A stretch of 32,356 nucleotides of DNA from Triparma columacea (taxonomy: Eukaryota > Sar > Bolidophyceae > Parmales > Triparmaceae), in the NCBI GenBank assembly GCA_030267965.1, contig BRYA01000033.1, positions 1 to 32,356 on the forward strand, given 5' to 3'. Every line of letters starts with the position of its first letter. Positions within the stretch are counted from its first letter, which is position 1. The notes below the pieces were generated by a model. That model did no database searches, was not told the origin of the DNA, and saw only the letters and a list, made by a program, of their open reading frames with translations. Both the position numbers and the translations under genes were made by a program. This document shows, piece by piece, positions 8,976 to 18,855 of the stretch.

Positions 8976-11414
8976 ATGGCTTCCTTCATGGCATCTCCGA
9001 ACGCGGGTTCCGCCACCGGTGACTTCATGGAGATCGAGATTTCGATACACTGCAGGGACCTCCAGAAGGTAAGGCAATCCCCCGCAGTTTGTTAAGGATA
9101 TCCATGCTAAACCCCCCCCCCCAGATGGATCTCATGTCGAATTCCGACCCTTTCTGGTAAGTTCTCGACCAAATTAACCTCTGCACGCAGTTTTGACGCC
9201 GCTATCCTTTCACCTCCCCACCTCCCTGCTAACATTCCTGTCCTTCTCTTGGAACTTTTCCCTTTTAGTGTTGTCTATCTCTCAGATCCCAAGGCTAACT
9301 ATTCGTCAACGAAACCAGTCGGTAACGGTCTCCTCGATTTTCGCCAACCCTCCACGAAGGCTGTCGAGATCGGTCGAACTGAGGTCATAGTTGATACACA
9401 GGTGGGTGTTTGGGATGACAAGTTTGAGGACAAGTACCCATCGCACTCACCTGCTTGCTCCTGCTCCCCCTCTCCTCTCCTCTCCTCTCCTCAGAACCCT
9501 GATTTCGCAACGACGTTCAAGTGCAAGTATCACTTTGAGGAGAACCAAATGCTCACCATCAAGGTTTTTGACGAAGACAAGAAGGGGAGCAAGAACCTTA
9601 ATGACCACGACTACGCCGGAATGTGCACACTGTCACTTGGTCAGCTAATGGGTGCCGATGCCAATTGCGTGTCGAGGCCCATTAAGGGGGGTCCCAACAG
9701 CCAGGGTTTCTGCTGTGTGCGGGCTGAGGAGGTGACATCGTGTGCGGACCAGATTATGCTCCAGCTTGGAGGAAAGGGGCTTAAAAATAAGGACGGGTGG
9801 TTCGGCAAGTCGGACCCGTTTGTGGTCGCGTCGAGGATGAACGAGGACGGGACTTGGACCGTTTGTTGGAAGTCGGAAGTAGGTGAGAACAAGAGTGGGA
9901 GGGGGGCGAAAGGTTGATTGCGTGCGAGTGATCAAAAGATTAGTGGGACGATATGCTCGTATTTCAACCGCCAAATTTTGCACGCGACTTTGAGTCCAAG
10001 CACATTAACGCCATCCTTTCTGCTCCGTCACAGTTATGAATGACCTCTCGCCCATCTTTAAGTCGGCCCAGATACAGGTTCAGAAGCTTTGCAACGGAGA
10101 CTACCACCGCCCGCTTAAGTTCCAGTTCTTGGATTGGGACTCGGACGGCTCCCACGATGACATGGGGTACGTGGAGACTAGCCTCGACGCCATGATCCAG
10201 GCCCAGGTGAGAATGAACTAACAAAAAGTGAAAGAGGTTTCTTCACACTGACATGCATAAGCTTCTCGAGGTAATCAAAGCACTACTTCTTACCCCCCCT
10301 TGTTCCTCTATTTGCCCTCCCCGCTCGCTCGTCGTCGCAGGGGAAGCCCGAGGGAAACATGGCTGTGACGTACAAGGGAAAGACGCACGGGTACATGGTG
10401 ATCCGCAAAGCAGAGGTCTTCCAGGTCCCAACCCTGACTCAGTACATATCGGGAGGTATGCATATGTCCCTTATGGTGGCAGTCGACTATACAGGGAGCA
10501 ACGGGAGCCCAATGGTTCCTGGGACCCTCCACTACATCGACCCGAGGGGAATCCCTAACCAGTACCAGTCGGCCATGAGTTGCATCGGTTCCATCTTGCA
10601 AGAGTACGACACGGACAAGAAGTTTCCCATCTGGGGTTTTGGGGCGAGGATCAACGGAGTCGTAAATCACTGCTTCCCCATTGGGGCAACACCAGAGGTC
10701 CAGGGTGTCGGAGGGCTCCTTGAGGCCTACAGAAACGTCTTCGCCAAGGGCATTACCATGAGCGGCCCTACCCTCTTCGCCCAGGTCCTTGCCAATGCTC
10801 AGGCTCACGCGATTGAGAACGCCAATGCAACTCCTAACAAGCAGTCTTACTCTGTGCTGCTGATCCTCACGGATGGAGTCATCAACGACATGAAGCAGAC
10901 TGTCGCCCAGCTGGTGGAGGCCTCGAACACCCCTCTCTCCGTCATTATCGTTGGCGTTGGCCAGGCCGATTTCTCTGCCATGGAGATGCTTGACGGAGAC
11001 GATGGGGTACTCAAGTCTGGGTTCAAGAAGGCCAGCAGGGACATTGTCCAGTTCGTCCCCTTCGGCAAGTTCGCCGCTAGTCCTTCGAGGCTCGCCGCGG
11101 AGACGTTGGCCGAGGTCCCTCACCAGGTTGTTCAGTACATGATGAGCAAGGGCATCAAGCCCCAACCCCCTACACCTGCGCCTGACTACAGTGCAATGGC
11201 GCCGCCCATCGAGGAGCCTGGGGCCTCAGAGACTGTGCAGTGCACAAGTGGGAGCGGAGGCGCAGGTGACGTACCCAACTTCTTCGAGGTCAGTGTCCCT
11301 CCCACTGCGACTCCGGGGGCAGAGATGACTGTCAAGTCACCGGAAGGCACAGACATCACCTTTATCGTCCCTAAGGGTTGCCCACCTGGTGGAGTTGTTA
11401 GACTCCAGTACTGA
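8976..11414 (+). CDS. Copine (two C2 domains plus vWA) with C-terminal beta extension
   Basis: Proposed exons: 8976-9068, 9125-9156, 9269-9401, 9495-9882, 10034-10206, a possible 9-base exon 10262-10270, and 10341-11414 (about 633 residues). Copines are soluble proteins that bind phospholipid membranes on Ca2+ rise and recruit partners through the A domain. C2A (about 17-145) has SNSDPF and EIGRTEV; C2B (about 155-275) has KSDPF, NDLSPIF and DWDSDGSHDD, including the Ca-binding Asp positions. The copine vWA follows with a MIDAS-like DYTGSNG near residue 325, then LTDGVINDM, SVIIVGVGQADF, LDGDD and RDIVQFVPF. After the usual end (GIKPQPP) there are about 80 further residues with two VPP/VPKG-type strands. 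The 93-base intron 9402-9494 is stop-free, so it could be mistaken for coding. Confidence 0.9.
10262..10270 (+). other. Candidate 9-base microexon in copine
   Basis: Within the interval 10207-10340, an AG at 10260-10261 is followed by CTTCTCGAG and then a GTAATC donor. Including it adds Leu-Leu-Glu without changing frame, at the linker between C2B and the vWA domain. The pyrimidine tract before it is modest, so a single 134-base intron is equally possible. Confidence 0.3.
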
Positions 11415-11538
11415 GAAAATGCGTTAGGTTGAATTTGGAGAGTGAAAGGGGGAAGGGGGAGGAGGTGTTTAGGGTTACTCTCCGTCAATGTGTTAACAAT
11501 GGCATCGCACGACTAAGAAAAATGCCGTATTCCTCTTA

Positions 11539-11544
11539 AATAAA
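11539..11544 (+). terminator. Poly(A) signal, copine
   Basis: An exact AATAAA lies 125 bases after the copine stop codon and before the next plus-strand gene. The same hexamer recurs at similar distances after four other plus-strand genes in this window. Confidence 0.5.
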
Positions 11545-11653
11545 AAACAATTTCATCAAAGGGAAATATCCAAATATCCAGTCCAGTTCTGGATCCAGTC
11601 CAAAAGACCGAATGTGAGAATTCCTTCGCCCCAAACGTTGGACTCAAATTCCA

Positions 11654-13447
11654 ATGTCTTTGTCTTTTGCGCGTGAGTACTGTGGACCACTCGCCAATGA
11701 TCAATCCAAACCCTTACCTTATGGTTGCCCGCCGCCCCATTTATTAAAGAAGCAATAGCTTTTGTCACTAACCCCTCACACACCTCCGCTTTCTTTCTGG
11801 GAATCTAAACCCCCTGTTCACCTTTGACGCCACATATATTCTTCCACCTAGCGTCATATGAGGAATCAAAAGCTTTGAACTTTACGTGTTCATCACTCGA
11901 AGATTATCAGGTAAGGATGTTCATGCTCACACACAAGATTGCAGTTAGTGTAGGAAGTAGGAAGTGAATAACATATAATCATCTAGTGTTATGATCCGAT
12001 TCTTTCTCTCCGATTGATTCGATCCTATTGGATCAATAATTTCTACAAGGGTCTAACGCTCCTTCCGTTATCAATATACCCCTTCCACAGAACCCCTGTC
12101 CAAGCCTCTTCGAGTGCTGGTACGACGAAGACCTAGGTGACACAAACAATACAGCCACATGTCACTGCGGGACTATCGCCATTCTCTCCAACGAACACTG
12201 GCCTGACTGTTCGCACCCTTCGGGTACAACCTGGCTGCCACGATTGATGGGAGCGGCGAACGTGATTACCTTTGCATTCTCAGTTGGATGGGCATTCTAT
12301 ATAGTGTTCCAGGTAAGTGTTTGTGCAACAGAAGCCGCTCGTTTGCTGTGGCGGTATCTGCACTCTCACCCTTGCCTGTAATTGTCTCTCTCCGCTTTGC
12401 CACATACAGCTGCACAAACTCAAACAACTTTCCTTCAATGACATTACGCAATGTCTAACCTTCACATCTTTGAGTTCCTTCTTTGGCCTCGTTCATCAGA
12501 GTTCAGAGTTAATCTACATGTTCTCATTAACCGTAAGCAGCCATAAAAGCCACTACGGCATGGGGGGGGTCGCCCAGATAAGCCTCACTTGTCTTGGACT
12601 CTTCCTGGTCTTAGCTGACTTGAAGCTCCCTCTGCTCTGGCTTAGCATCGCGTCGTCCTCCATGAACAAGGTGGACGCAGAAAGAAAGAAGAAGCGTGTG
12701 GGTCAGATCGTCAAAGGTTGCGGGATTTTCTTCTTTTTTACCTTTCTGGGTGAGTAGAGTAAAGGGAGGAGGATCGTGGTTTGTGTGCAGTAACCCTTCA
12801 CTGCGATCCATCCCCATGTCTCTAACAACAACAAAACTAAACTTGCAAATCGCTTCACTCTTCTACCCCCCTCCTCGCTTGCTCGCTTCAGCAATTGTGA
12901 TTGTTTCTGGAACTTCAACGGCGGGAATGTACAGCCTCTTCTGGATCCTTATCATTATGGTCGCCTTCAACGTTGGCAGCAGGAAACTGAGGAACCAGCT
13001 GGCGAAGCCCGGAGAGGAACCGAGCAAGACCGTCAAGGACATTATGACTTACGTGAAAAGGTGAGAGAGAGAAAATCGTTGCGGGGGCTACAGCGAACTC
13101 CTTCTTCTTTTGCTGCTGCTGCTGCTGCTGCCTTGCCCCGATCTTTCACAAGCAACCAACTGACCGACCGACCGACCAACCGACCTTTTCTTTGCAGGTT
13201 CACTTGCTGGGAAATTGCCTACATTGTCTGCATCACTATGTTCATCATGAACACACCAGAGGGGGGGACGAATCCTTCAAAATGGCAAGTCTGGGCATCG
13301 CTCATTTACTTTGCCCTCGCTCAGGTGAATCTATGCAACGTCACGTACATCAGACGAACGTTGGACAAGAAGCTCGCAAAATTCAAGAAGAATGGCAACA
13401 AGGTAATCCCAACGACGGTGGTCTCAAGTACATCCAGTACCTCCTAA
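11654..13447 (+). CDS. Predicted seven-transmembrane receptor-like protein with Cys-rich ectodomain
   Basis: Proposed exons: 11654-11672, 11852-11910, 12091-12312, 12410-12749, 12892-13060 and 13198-13447 (352 residues). The last four are well supported by splice sites and phase; the first two are tentative. The N-terminal ~80 residues carry several Cys (TCSS, NPCPSLFECW, CHCG, DCSH) and Asn-x-Ser/Thr sites (NFT, NNT), as in an extracellular segment. Seven hydrophobic stretches follow, starting ANVITFAFSVGWAF, TQCLTFTSLSSFF, ISLTCLGLFLVLA, CGIFFFFTFL, LFWILIIMVAF, IAYIVCITMFI and ASLIYFALAQV. A basic loop (ERKKKRV) precedes the fourth and the tail is Lys- then Ser/Thr-rich, which suits a cytosolic C-terminus. 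The topology is GPCR-like, but no family motif is recognised. No classic signal peptide is seen with the chosen start. Confidence 0.65.
13111..13131 (+). repeat. (TGC)7 microsatellite in an intron
   Basis: Seven copies of TGC lie in the last intron (13061-13197) of the seven-helix protein gene. A second short tandem, four copies of GACC, follows at 13162-13177 just before the acceptor. If the intron were retained the TGC run would read as polyalanine, but the 137-base intron would then break the frame. Confidence 0.85.
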
Positions 13448-13520
13448 TTATTTCGATTTGGGTTAGGGACTGGTCAAAGGATCATGGTCGTCGAAAGGCC
13501 ATTGCGGTTTGTTTTAGGGT

Positions 13521-13526
13521 AATAAA
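13521..13526 (+). terminator. Poly(A) signal, seven-helix protein gene
   Basis: An exact AATAAA occurs 74 bases after the stop at 13447 and only 56 bases from the stop of the convergent gene. Cleavage 10-30 bases downstream would leave almost no spacer between the two transcripts. Confidence 0.5.
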
Positions 13527-13581
13527 AATTAAGTTCAAAAAAGTCAAAACGACGTCGTCATGCGACCTACACGTTTAAACA

Positions 13582-15375
13582 TTAATTATATAGCTCCCAT
13601 TCGTCTTGGTACTGAGCGCTAACTCGGGTCATCTCAGTGATGTTCACAGACTTCGGGCAGCTCGTCAACGCGAAATTAGACTCGTCGTTGGCAGGAGAAG
13701 TGTAGCACATGTGGGTTGGGATGTTTTGGACTGTTACCCAGGAAAAACACCAGTACATAACCAACGCACCTACAAGAAGATACTTCCTTCTTTCTGCACA
13801 CGCTCTCCAAGCCACTGCCAAGTTAACGCAATACCTATTCTTGGACTTGTGGGAAGCATAAGCGACGATGCCATCGGTCAAGACGAGCTCCCCAAATAGC
13901 ATGACACCGAAGTTGAAGAGGGTCTGTTTAATGGGGATGCCCTCGCTTCCGGGCTCACCAGGGTTGACATTCATTACGAGCCAAAAGGTGGACGAGACAA
14001 TAAGAGCAGCTGCCTCAGAAATTGTCAGCACGATCATACAGGTCTCACAGAAGCGTCGGAGATTATACTCGGTTCCCCTCAAAGAGTTCTGGGATGGCAT
14101 GGGAAACACTTGTTGTTCCGGAGCCACTTTACTCTCACCCCCCCTTCGAAGGAAAATTGATGTGAATGACATCCACATGTCCTGAACAGGCGTTCGGCTC
14201 TTGAGGAGCGAGTCCGCAATGAACAACTCTGCGATGGTGCCAGCAACTTCGTACATGATACTATCCGTTACCGTAGTTGCACTCCCTTGCATAATCCGCG
14301 CAAAGAAGGGAATGGCAATTCCAGTGTTGGCAAAGGTAGCGAGAGAGGCGTCGCTGATATTGCATCCCATATTCGCGACCGAGAAGTTTGAAATATACCA
14401 GGCCACTTCGATTCCAATATTCGCTGCAATGGTCTGCGAAATCGAGCGAACCACAAACCGCATGAACGGACTGGTGTCGGCGCGGAAGAAGTAGGGAAAG
14501 ATTGCTCGAGCGTAAGTAAGCCCAACCAAAGAATCGAAAAGAAGGGCCGCAAACATGACCGCGTAGCTCTTCATAAGCCCAGCGTGCTTGCTCTTGTCAC
14601 GCTTCTCCGAAAAAGCGTAAGCTAGCACGGAGACGAATGGAGACACGAAGAATATATAGAGCGCAAGGGGGCCTTCGATCGGATTGGAGCCAGTTGACTC
14701 GCCGTGTTCAGCATTGTATTTAAGCTCCTTTACAACCAAGATGATACTGAGTAGCACTGATGCAAACACTAGTGCACTGCAGAGGCACAGGCCAATTCGG
14801 GTAGGGCGGAACATGGCGACGCTTCGGGACAGATAGCAGAGCCACAGCATTATCCAGAACACTATTTCCCGAAAGGTGTATATATGCGGCAATTCACCCA
14901 TGCTCTGGGCGTAATACTCCTTTGATCTCGAAGGATGAAACGGCACGATTGTCACATTATCGACGATGGGCGGAATATATGAGGCCGCGCTTCCATAGAA
15001 CTTGTCGGTCCTATGGTTTTCACCGTACATCAGCAGCGGCAGGAGGGATAAGCAGGGAACGATTGCGCATAAAATGGAGGCGAGACCGGACTGGAGAATG
15101 AAGTCCCGCAGGCTCCTCTTGAACGACTCAAGCACCACAAGCGCCTCCCCCCCAAGAGCGGAGACGATAGATTCTACTGAGGACCGCCGTCGGTGGGACA
15201 CTTGAACAATCTTACCAAAAAAAGATGGGCGCTGTTGACTCTCATCATCACCAGCCCGTTGGTCGCGGCTCTGCTGAGTTTCTTCGCGCCTGGTATTGTT
15301 TTCACCCTCTTCACTTCTCTCAGGTGACACCTCAGTGTTAGTTTTCTTCACTGAATTATCTTTACCATGACACAT
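13582..15375 (-). CDS. Intronless multi-pass membrane protein, unknown family
   Basis: The uninterrupted frame gives 597 residues from the ATG at 15375. The open frame extends to 15444 but only through a GTG, and a stop sits just upstream, so 15375 is the first ATG. Residues 1-80 are charged and polar (EETQQSRDQRAGDD) without a signal peptide. Nine or ten hydrophobic segments follow, including SILCAIVPCLSLLPLL, IVFWIMLWLCYL, CSALVFASVLLSIILVV, LALYIFFVSPFVSVLA, VMFAALLFDSLVGL, TISEAAALIVSSTFWLV, FGVMLFGELVL and LLVGALVMYWCFSW. A long Ser/Gln-rich loop precedes the last three. Acidic or polar residues within helices (GTIAELFIAD, FGELVLTDG) hint at transport or channel function, but I recognise no family. 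It is unusual here in having no intron at this size. Confidence 0.75.
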   Translation of the reverse strand: MCHGKDNSVKKTNTEVSPERSEEGENNTRREETQQSRDQRAGDDESQQRPSFFGKIVQVSHRRRSSVESIVSALGGEALVVLESFKRSLRDFILQSGLASILCAIVPCLSLLPLLMYGENHRTDKFYGSAASYIPPIVDNVTIVPFHPSRSKEYYAQSMGELPHIYTFREIVFWIMLWLCYLSRSVAMFRPTRIGLCLCSALVFASVLLSIILVVKELKYNAEHGESTGSNPIEGPLALYIFFVSPFVSVLAYAFSEKRDKSKHAGLMKSYAVMFAALLFDSLVGLTYARAIFPYFFRADTSPFMRFVVRSISQTIAANIGIEVAWYISNFSVANMGCNISDASLATFANTGIAIPFFARIMQGSATTVTDSIMYEVAGTIAELFIADSLLKSRTPVQDMWMSFTSIFLRRGGESKVAPEQQVFPMPSQNSLRGTEYNLRRFCETCMIVLTISEAAALIVSSTFWLVMNVNPGEPGSEGIPIKQTLFNFGVMLFGELVLTDGIVAYASHKSKNRYCVNLAVAWRACAERRKYLLVGALVMYWCFSWVTVQNIPTHMCYTSPANDESNFALTSCPKSVNITEMTRVSAQYQDEWELYN

Positions 15376-15383
15376 GGTAAAGA
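15359..15383. repeat. 11-bp perfect inverted repeat over a start codon
   Basis: TCTTTACCATG and CATGGTAAAGA pair perfectly around a three-base loop. On the minus strand the palindrome contains the ATG (15375-15373) of the multi-pass membrane protein, so its mRNA could fold with the start codon at the stem-loop boundary. Confidence 0.8.
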
Positions 15384-15741
15384 GAGCGCGGGCTATTTTG
15401 GTCGCCCGTGGTTTTACTATTCTAGACGTGGGATGAACACCCACGGATTACTTATCAGTTCGACAGTGATTGAATCTGGCCTAAAAACAACCCAAGCACC
15501 AACCCTGTCAGCGAGGTGTCCTTGAAGAAGATCTTCAGCCGTGTTTTGTGTTTTGAGAGGAGCAGGTCGCCACAAGCAATTCAAGAGTTCGAAGGCTTCG
15601 GATTGTAAAAATGAATCTTCTCGCCAAACACCACTTCCTATTCACCAAATGATTGCGAACGAAATTCTCGAACGAGCCTGACCAGACCTGCCCATCATTT
15701 TTGAGCAGCCAAAAACAGTTTCACCCTTTTGTTTGGCAGTC
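15376..15741. other. Divergent spacer between membrane protein and kinase genes
   Basis: These 366 bases lie between the start codons of two divergent genes and should contain both promoters. Apart from the inverted repeat at the left end, I see no RNA gene, no repeat and no convincing coding sequence. Confidence 0.45.
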
Positions 15742-17375
15742 ATGGGTGGCTGTTCGTCAAAAAACGATGACAGTGCAAATTCGAATCGCAATAAACCCCA
15801 TGGTGACGGATTGGAGCGCACTTTTAGATTAGGGCACAAACCAAACACTGCAGAGGTCATTTCTTCATCGAGCCATGGCCTGGCTGGGTTAGGGGAAAGT
15901 GCAGCTGGGGATAAAATGGCTGTCACAGAGCCGGGGCATGACGATCATGCCTCGAGGCGCGCTAGCGTGGACATCCCCAAGGGCTTCTTCCTTAGTCTCA
16001 ATGTTCCCTACGAGGACATTACCTTTGACCTCAAGATGGGCTCTGGAACCTTTGGCCAAGTCTTCAAGGCGCACGTTTCGGGGAAGAGGTGTGCGGTGAA
16101 AGAGATTTTCCACCATGGAAATGCGCAGGAAAGGCTCGAGATCTTGGCTGATTTTGGAAAGGAGTGCAAGATCATGAGGTGAGGGAAGTTGGGGGTGGGG
16201 GACAACCGCAGCGATCGATATGCATGCAAGCCTTAGTTACAATTAACCTCCCCTCCGCTCCCCGCCTCCCAAAATAACACACAACAGCATGATGCACCAC
16301 CCAAACATCGTAGAGTTCTGGGGGAGCGTCCAGGAGGCCCCCCACTTCTGCATCATTACGGAGCTCTGTGAGGGAAGTGTGGTAGATCTCCTTGCGCTCG
16401 TCGCGCAGGAGAAAGTCAACGTGACTTGGAAGCTACTCCTGCAGATCACCTTGGGAGGAGCCGAGGCGCTGAAGTACCTGCACTTTGACTGCGACACACA
16501 AATCATACATAGGGACGTCAAGGCAGAGAACTTCCTTTTAGATAGGAGATTTGTCTGCAAGCTGACGGACTTCGGGCTCAGCAGGATCATCGATTCGGGT
16601 ATGGCAAACCAGCAAAAAAACATGACAATGTGCGGGACGCCCAGCTGGGTTGCTCCTGAGATTTTCAAGGGCGAAGCCTACAACAATAAGATTGACGTCT
16701 ACAGGTGAGTGGCGAGTGATGCGAGCTACGGAAGCTGATGGAATTTATATATATATTGTGGAATACAGAGTTGCAATGCGTTGTTGGAACACCCTGTTGG
16801 AACACATTATTCGACACATATTTGGTGTGTATATCAATGAAATGAAATGCTTACAATTAATCCCCTTCGTTGCACAGCTTCGGGGTCGTCATGTGGGAGC
16901 TTTACTGCTTCAGGAAACCATACACTGATGAGGATCCAGTGAAGCTACCATACAAAGTCGCGCTTCAGGTAAGTCACAAGGAGGGCGTCGCGGTGCTCCT
17001 CCCCCCCCCAACCCCCACCTCCTGCCTTCTCCTTCATAACCCATCTGCCTCCTTCCTGGCCCGCTTCGTGATCCCCCGCAGAACCTGAGGCCGCCCCTTA
17101 GCCCTCACATTCCGGAATATTTGGCCAAGCTCATGTGCGATTGCTGGGATGGGGATACCGAAAAGCGGCCTGAATTCACTACGATCGTCAAGAGGCTGAC
17201 TGATGCACACAATGAGATCGCTGACATTGAGCAAGCTGTCGACATAACGAAAGTAAACAACATTCTGTACAAGGCCCAAAAAGAGGAGTTGAGGAAAGCC
17301 ATGGGAGCTTCAATTCCGGGGTCGGTTGATGAGGGGGGGGAGGAGGAGGGAGAGGAGGAAAGCCCAAATATTTAG
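15742..17375 (+). CDS. Tyrosine-kinase-like (TKL) protein kinase with N-terminal acylation motif
   Basis: Proposed exons: 15742-16178, 16288-16704, 16878-16968 and 17082-17375 (412 residues); phases agree. The kinase core is complete: glycine loop GSGTFGQV (100-107), VK lysine (120), HRDVKAEN (220-227), DFG (240-242) and GTPSWVAPE (262-270), then DVYSFGVVMWEL and a C-lobe ending with CWDGDTEKRP. HRDVKAEN with SFGVVMWEL fits the TKL group (Raf/MLK/plant-like) with predicted Ser/Thr activity. The protein begins MGGCSSK, which matches an N-myristoylation site with an adjacent palmitoylatable Cys, predicting membrane anchoring. The reading frame extends nine bases further only through a TTG, so the ATG at 15742 is chosen. 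The tail is acidic (GGEEEGEEE). The substrate is unknown. Confidence 0.9.
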
Positions 17376-17529
17376 AAGGAGAGGGATTGTACACTTTCAA
17401 CGAAAATCATCATGTGGCGGAGATTTACCGAAAAGGGGCAACACGACACACGACATCTGCAGAAGATGACAAAGAGTGAGTCAAGATGAGAAAAACGAAG
17501 GAACGAAAAGGGCGGGATAGACGCATGTT

Positions 17530-17535
17530 AATAAA
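17530..17535 (+). terminator. Poly(A) signal, kinase gene
   Basis: An exact AATAAA lies 155 bases after the kinase stop and 40 bases before the stop codon of the convergent RPS15 gene, so the two 3' ends probably overlap. Confidence 0.5.
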
Positions 17536-17574
17536 ACCTTGTATTTCATTCCAGTCTTTGCTTTCAATGTTAGT

Positions 17575-18021
17575 TTAGTGAAGAGGGATGAAACGACTGG
17601 AGTTGGTGGCTCCGATACCAGGGCGTCCGTGCCTGACGGGCTTGTAGGTAATAGCGAACTCTCCGAGGTACATTCCAGTCATTTCGGGCTTGATTTCAAC
17701 GCCGCAAAACATCTTTCCATTGTAAATTCCAACGATGCTTCCGATCATCTCAGGGACAATGATCATGTTGCGGAGGTGGGTCTTAATTCCACGAGGCTTC
17801 TCTCCGGGAGGGGCGTTCTTCTTGGCAGTCCTGAGGCGCTTGATAAGAGCCATGGGCTTGCGCTTGAGACCACGGGACATGCGCCTGCGAGCACGGGCAG
17901 TAACGAGGTCCTTGAGCTCCTCATTGGTAAGGTCGAGAAGCTTATCAAGGTCGATTCCACGGAAGGTGAACTTCCTGAAGGCGCGCTTCTTACGGAGTTC
18001 GGCAACTTTCTCAGCGTCCAT
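17575..18021 (-). CDS. RPS15: 40S ribosomal protein S15 (uS19)
   Basis: A single coding exon gives 148 residues, matching the family length. uS19 sits in the head of the small subunit near the decoding centre and peptidyl tRNA. Family landmarks are [17 protein letters not shown] near the N-terminus, the basic [10 protein letters not shown] stretch, [20 protein letters not shown], and the C-terminal [28 protein letters not shown]. The start at 18021 gives [18 protein letters not shown], a normal beginning. Seven bases upstream is a strong 3' splice site (C-rich tract then CTATAG, ending at 18029), so an intron in the 5' untranslated region is likely, as is common for ribosomal protein genes. 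Confidence 0.97.
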   Translation of the reverse strand: MDAEKVAELRKKRAFRKFTFRGIDLDKLLDLTNEELKDLVTARARRRMSRGLKRKPMALIKRLRTAKKNAPPGEKPRGIKTHLRNMIIVPEMIGSIVGIYNGKMFCGVEIKPEMTGMYLGEFAITYKPVRHGRPGIGATNSSRFIPLH

Positions 18022-18855
18022 ATTTGATCTATAGGGGGGGAGAGGGAGGGGAGAATGGGGAGGGAGGGGTTAGCAACGTGTGGGTTGAAGGGGGATGTGA
18101 ACCTCGGCTCCAATCGAGGAATCAAGAGCCCAGCCTATACGACGTTTTGCATTGCCATTTATGCAGCTGAATGTCGAACATATATATATAGCATTACGTT
18201 GTCATCTTCGTAAGGTGGAATGGGACCGAAATAAAAGAGAAATTGGCAATCTCTGCATGTCAATATCGAGGCTGTGGTTGGCTTGTTTAGCCCTAGTGGC
18301 ACATTCATCGGCATTCGTTCATTCGCGAGGTCTTAAATCAACACAAGTGGCACATTGCTGAAAGGATGGGTTTGTGTTTCGCACGTTTGGAAGAGTTTGG
18401 AGGTTGAGGACTCACTGTCGATTTTGGCTTTTTCTTCATGAGGAAATTGGGTGATGAGACATGTTGGAGAGCTCTTCAAAATTATGATGGTCATGACGTG
18501 TTCACGGGAGCAGAATTGGTTGAAAGCGTTGTGAGATGGCTTTTGGTATGGCATGGTTGGTGAGCGCGGTGAGCCGTCACGTGTTGGGGAGTTTCCCAAC
18601 TGAAAGAGTGAATTTGTCAAAAACTCGCACAGATTGAATGTTGACGTCGACGGAATTTGTGATGTTGATGTTCGCCGTAACAACTGTGACGCCATCCCAA
18701 AAAGTCGCCGTCGGCTTCGATTTTCATCACAAAAAATCAAAAGCAGAGAGAGAACCGAACCCAAATTTTCTTTTTCACCCCTCCCAACCCAATCCTTTCC
18801 AAAACATAACGTAATTAACTCTTCACAACACTTTGCTCATTTTCACATTTACGGA
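18022..18855. other. Divergent spacer between RPS15 and methylmalonyl-CoA mutase
   Basis: This 834-base interval holds the RPS15 5' leader with its probable intron (acceptor at 18030-18029), then both promoters. The mutase frame is open upstream to 18634, where another in-frame ATG exists, but 18856 is preferred because it gives a proper mitochondrial presequence. Sites seen include CACGTG near 18577, a TGACGTC palindrome near 18642 and a short TA repeat near 18180. No RNA gene was recognised. Confidence 0.45.

Noticed and set aside
9402..9494. Treating the copine interval as coding, since it has no stop
   Set aside because: It breaks the C2A domain with Cys/Pro/Ser-rich sequence and is bounded by CAG|GTGGGT and CTCCTCAG; skipping it restores the family pattern.
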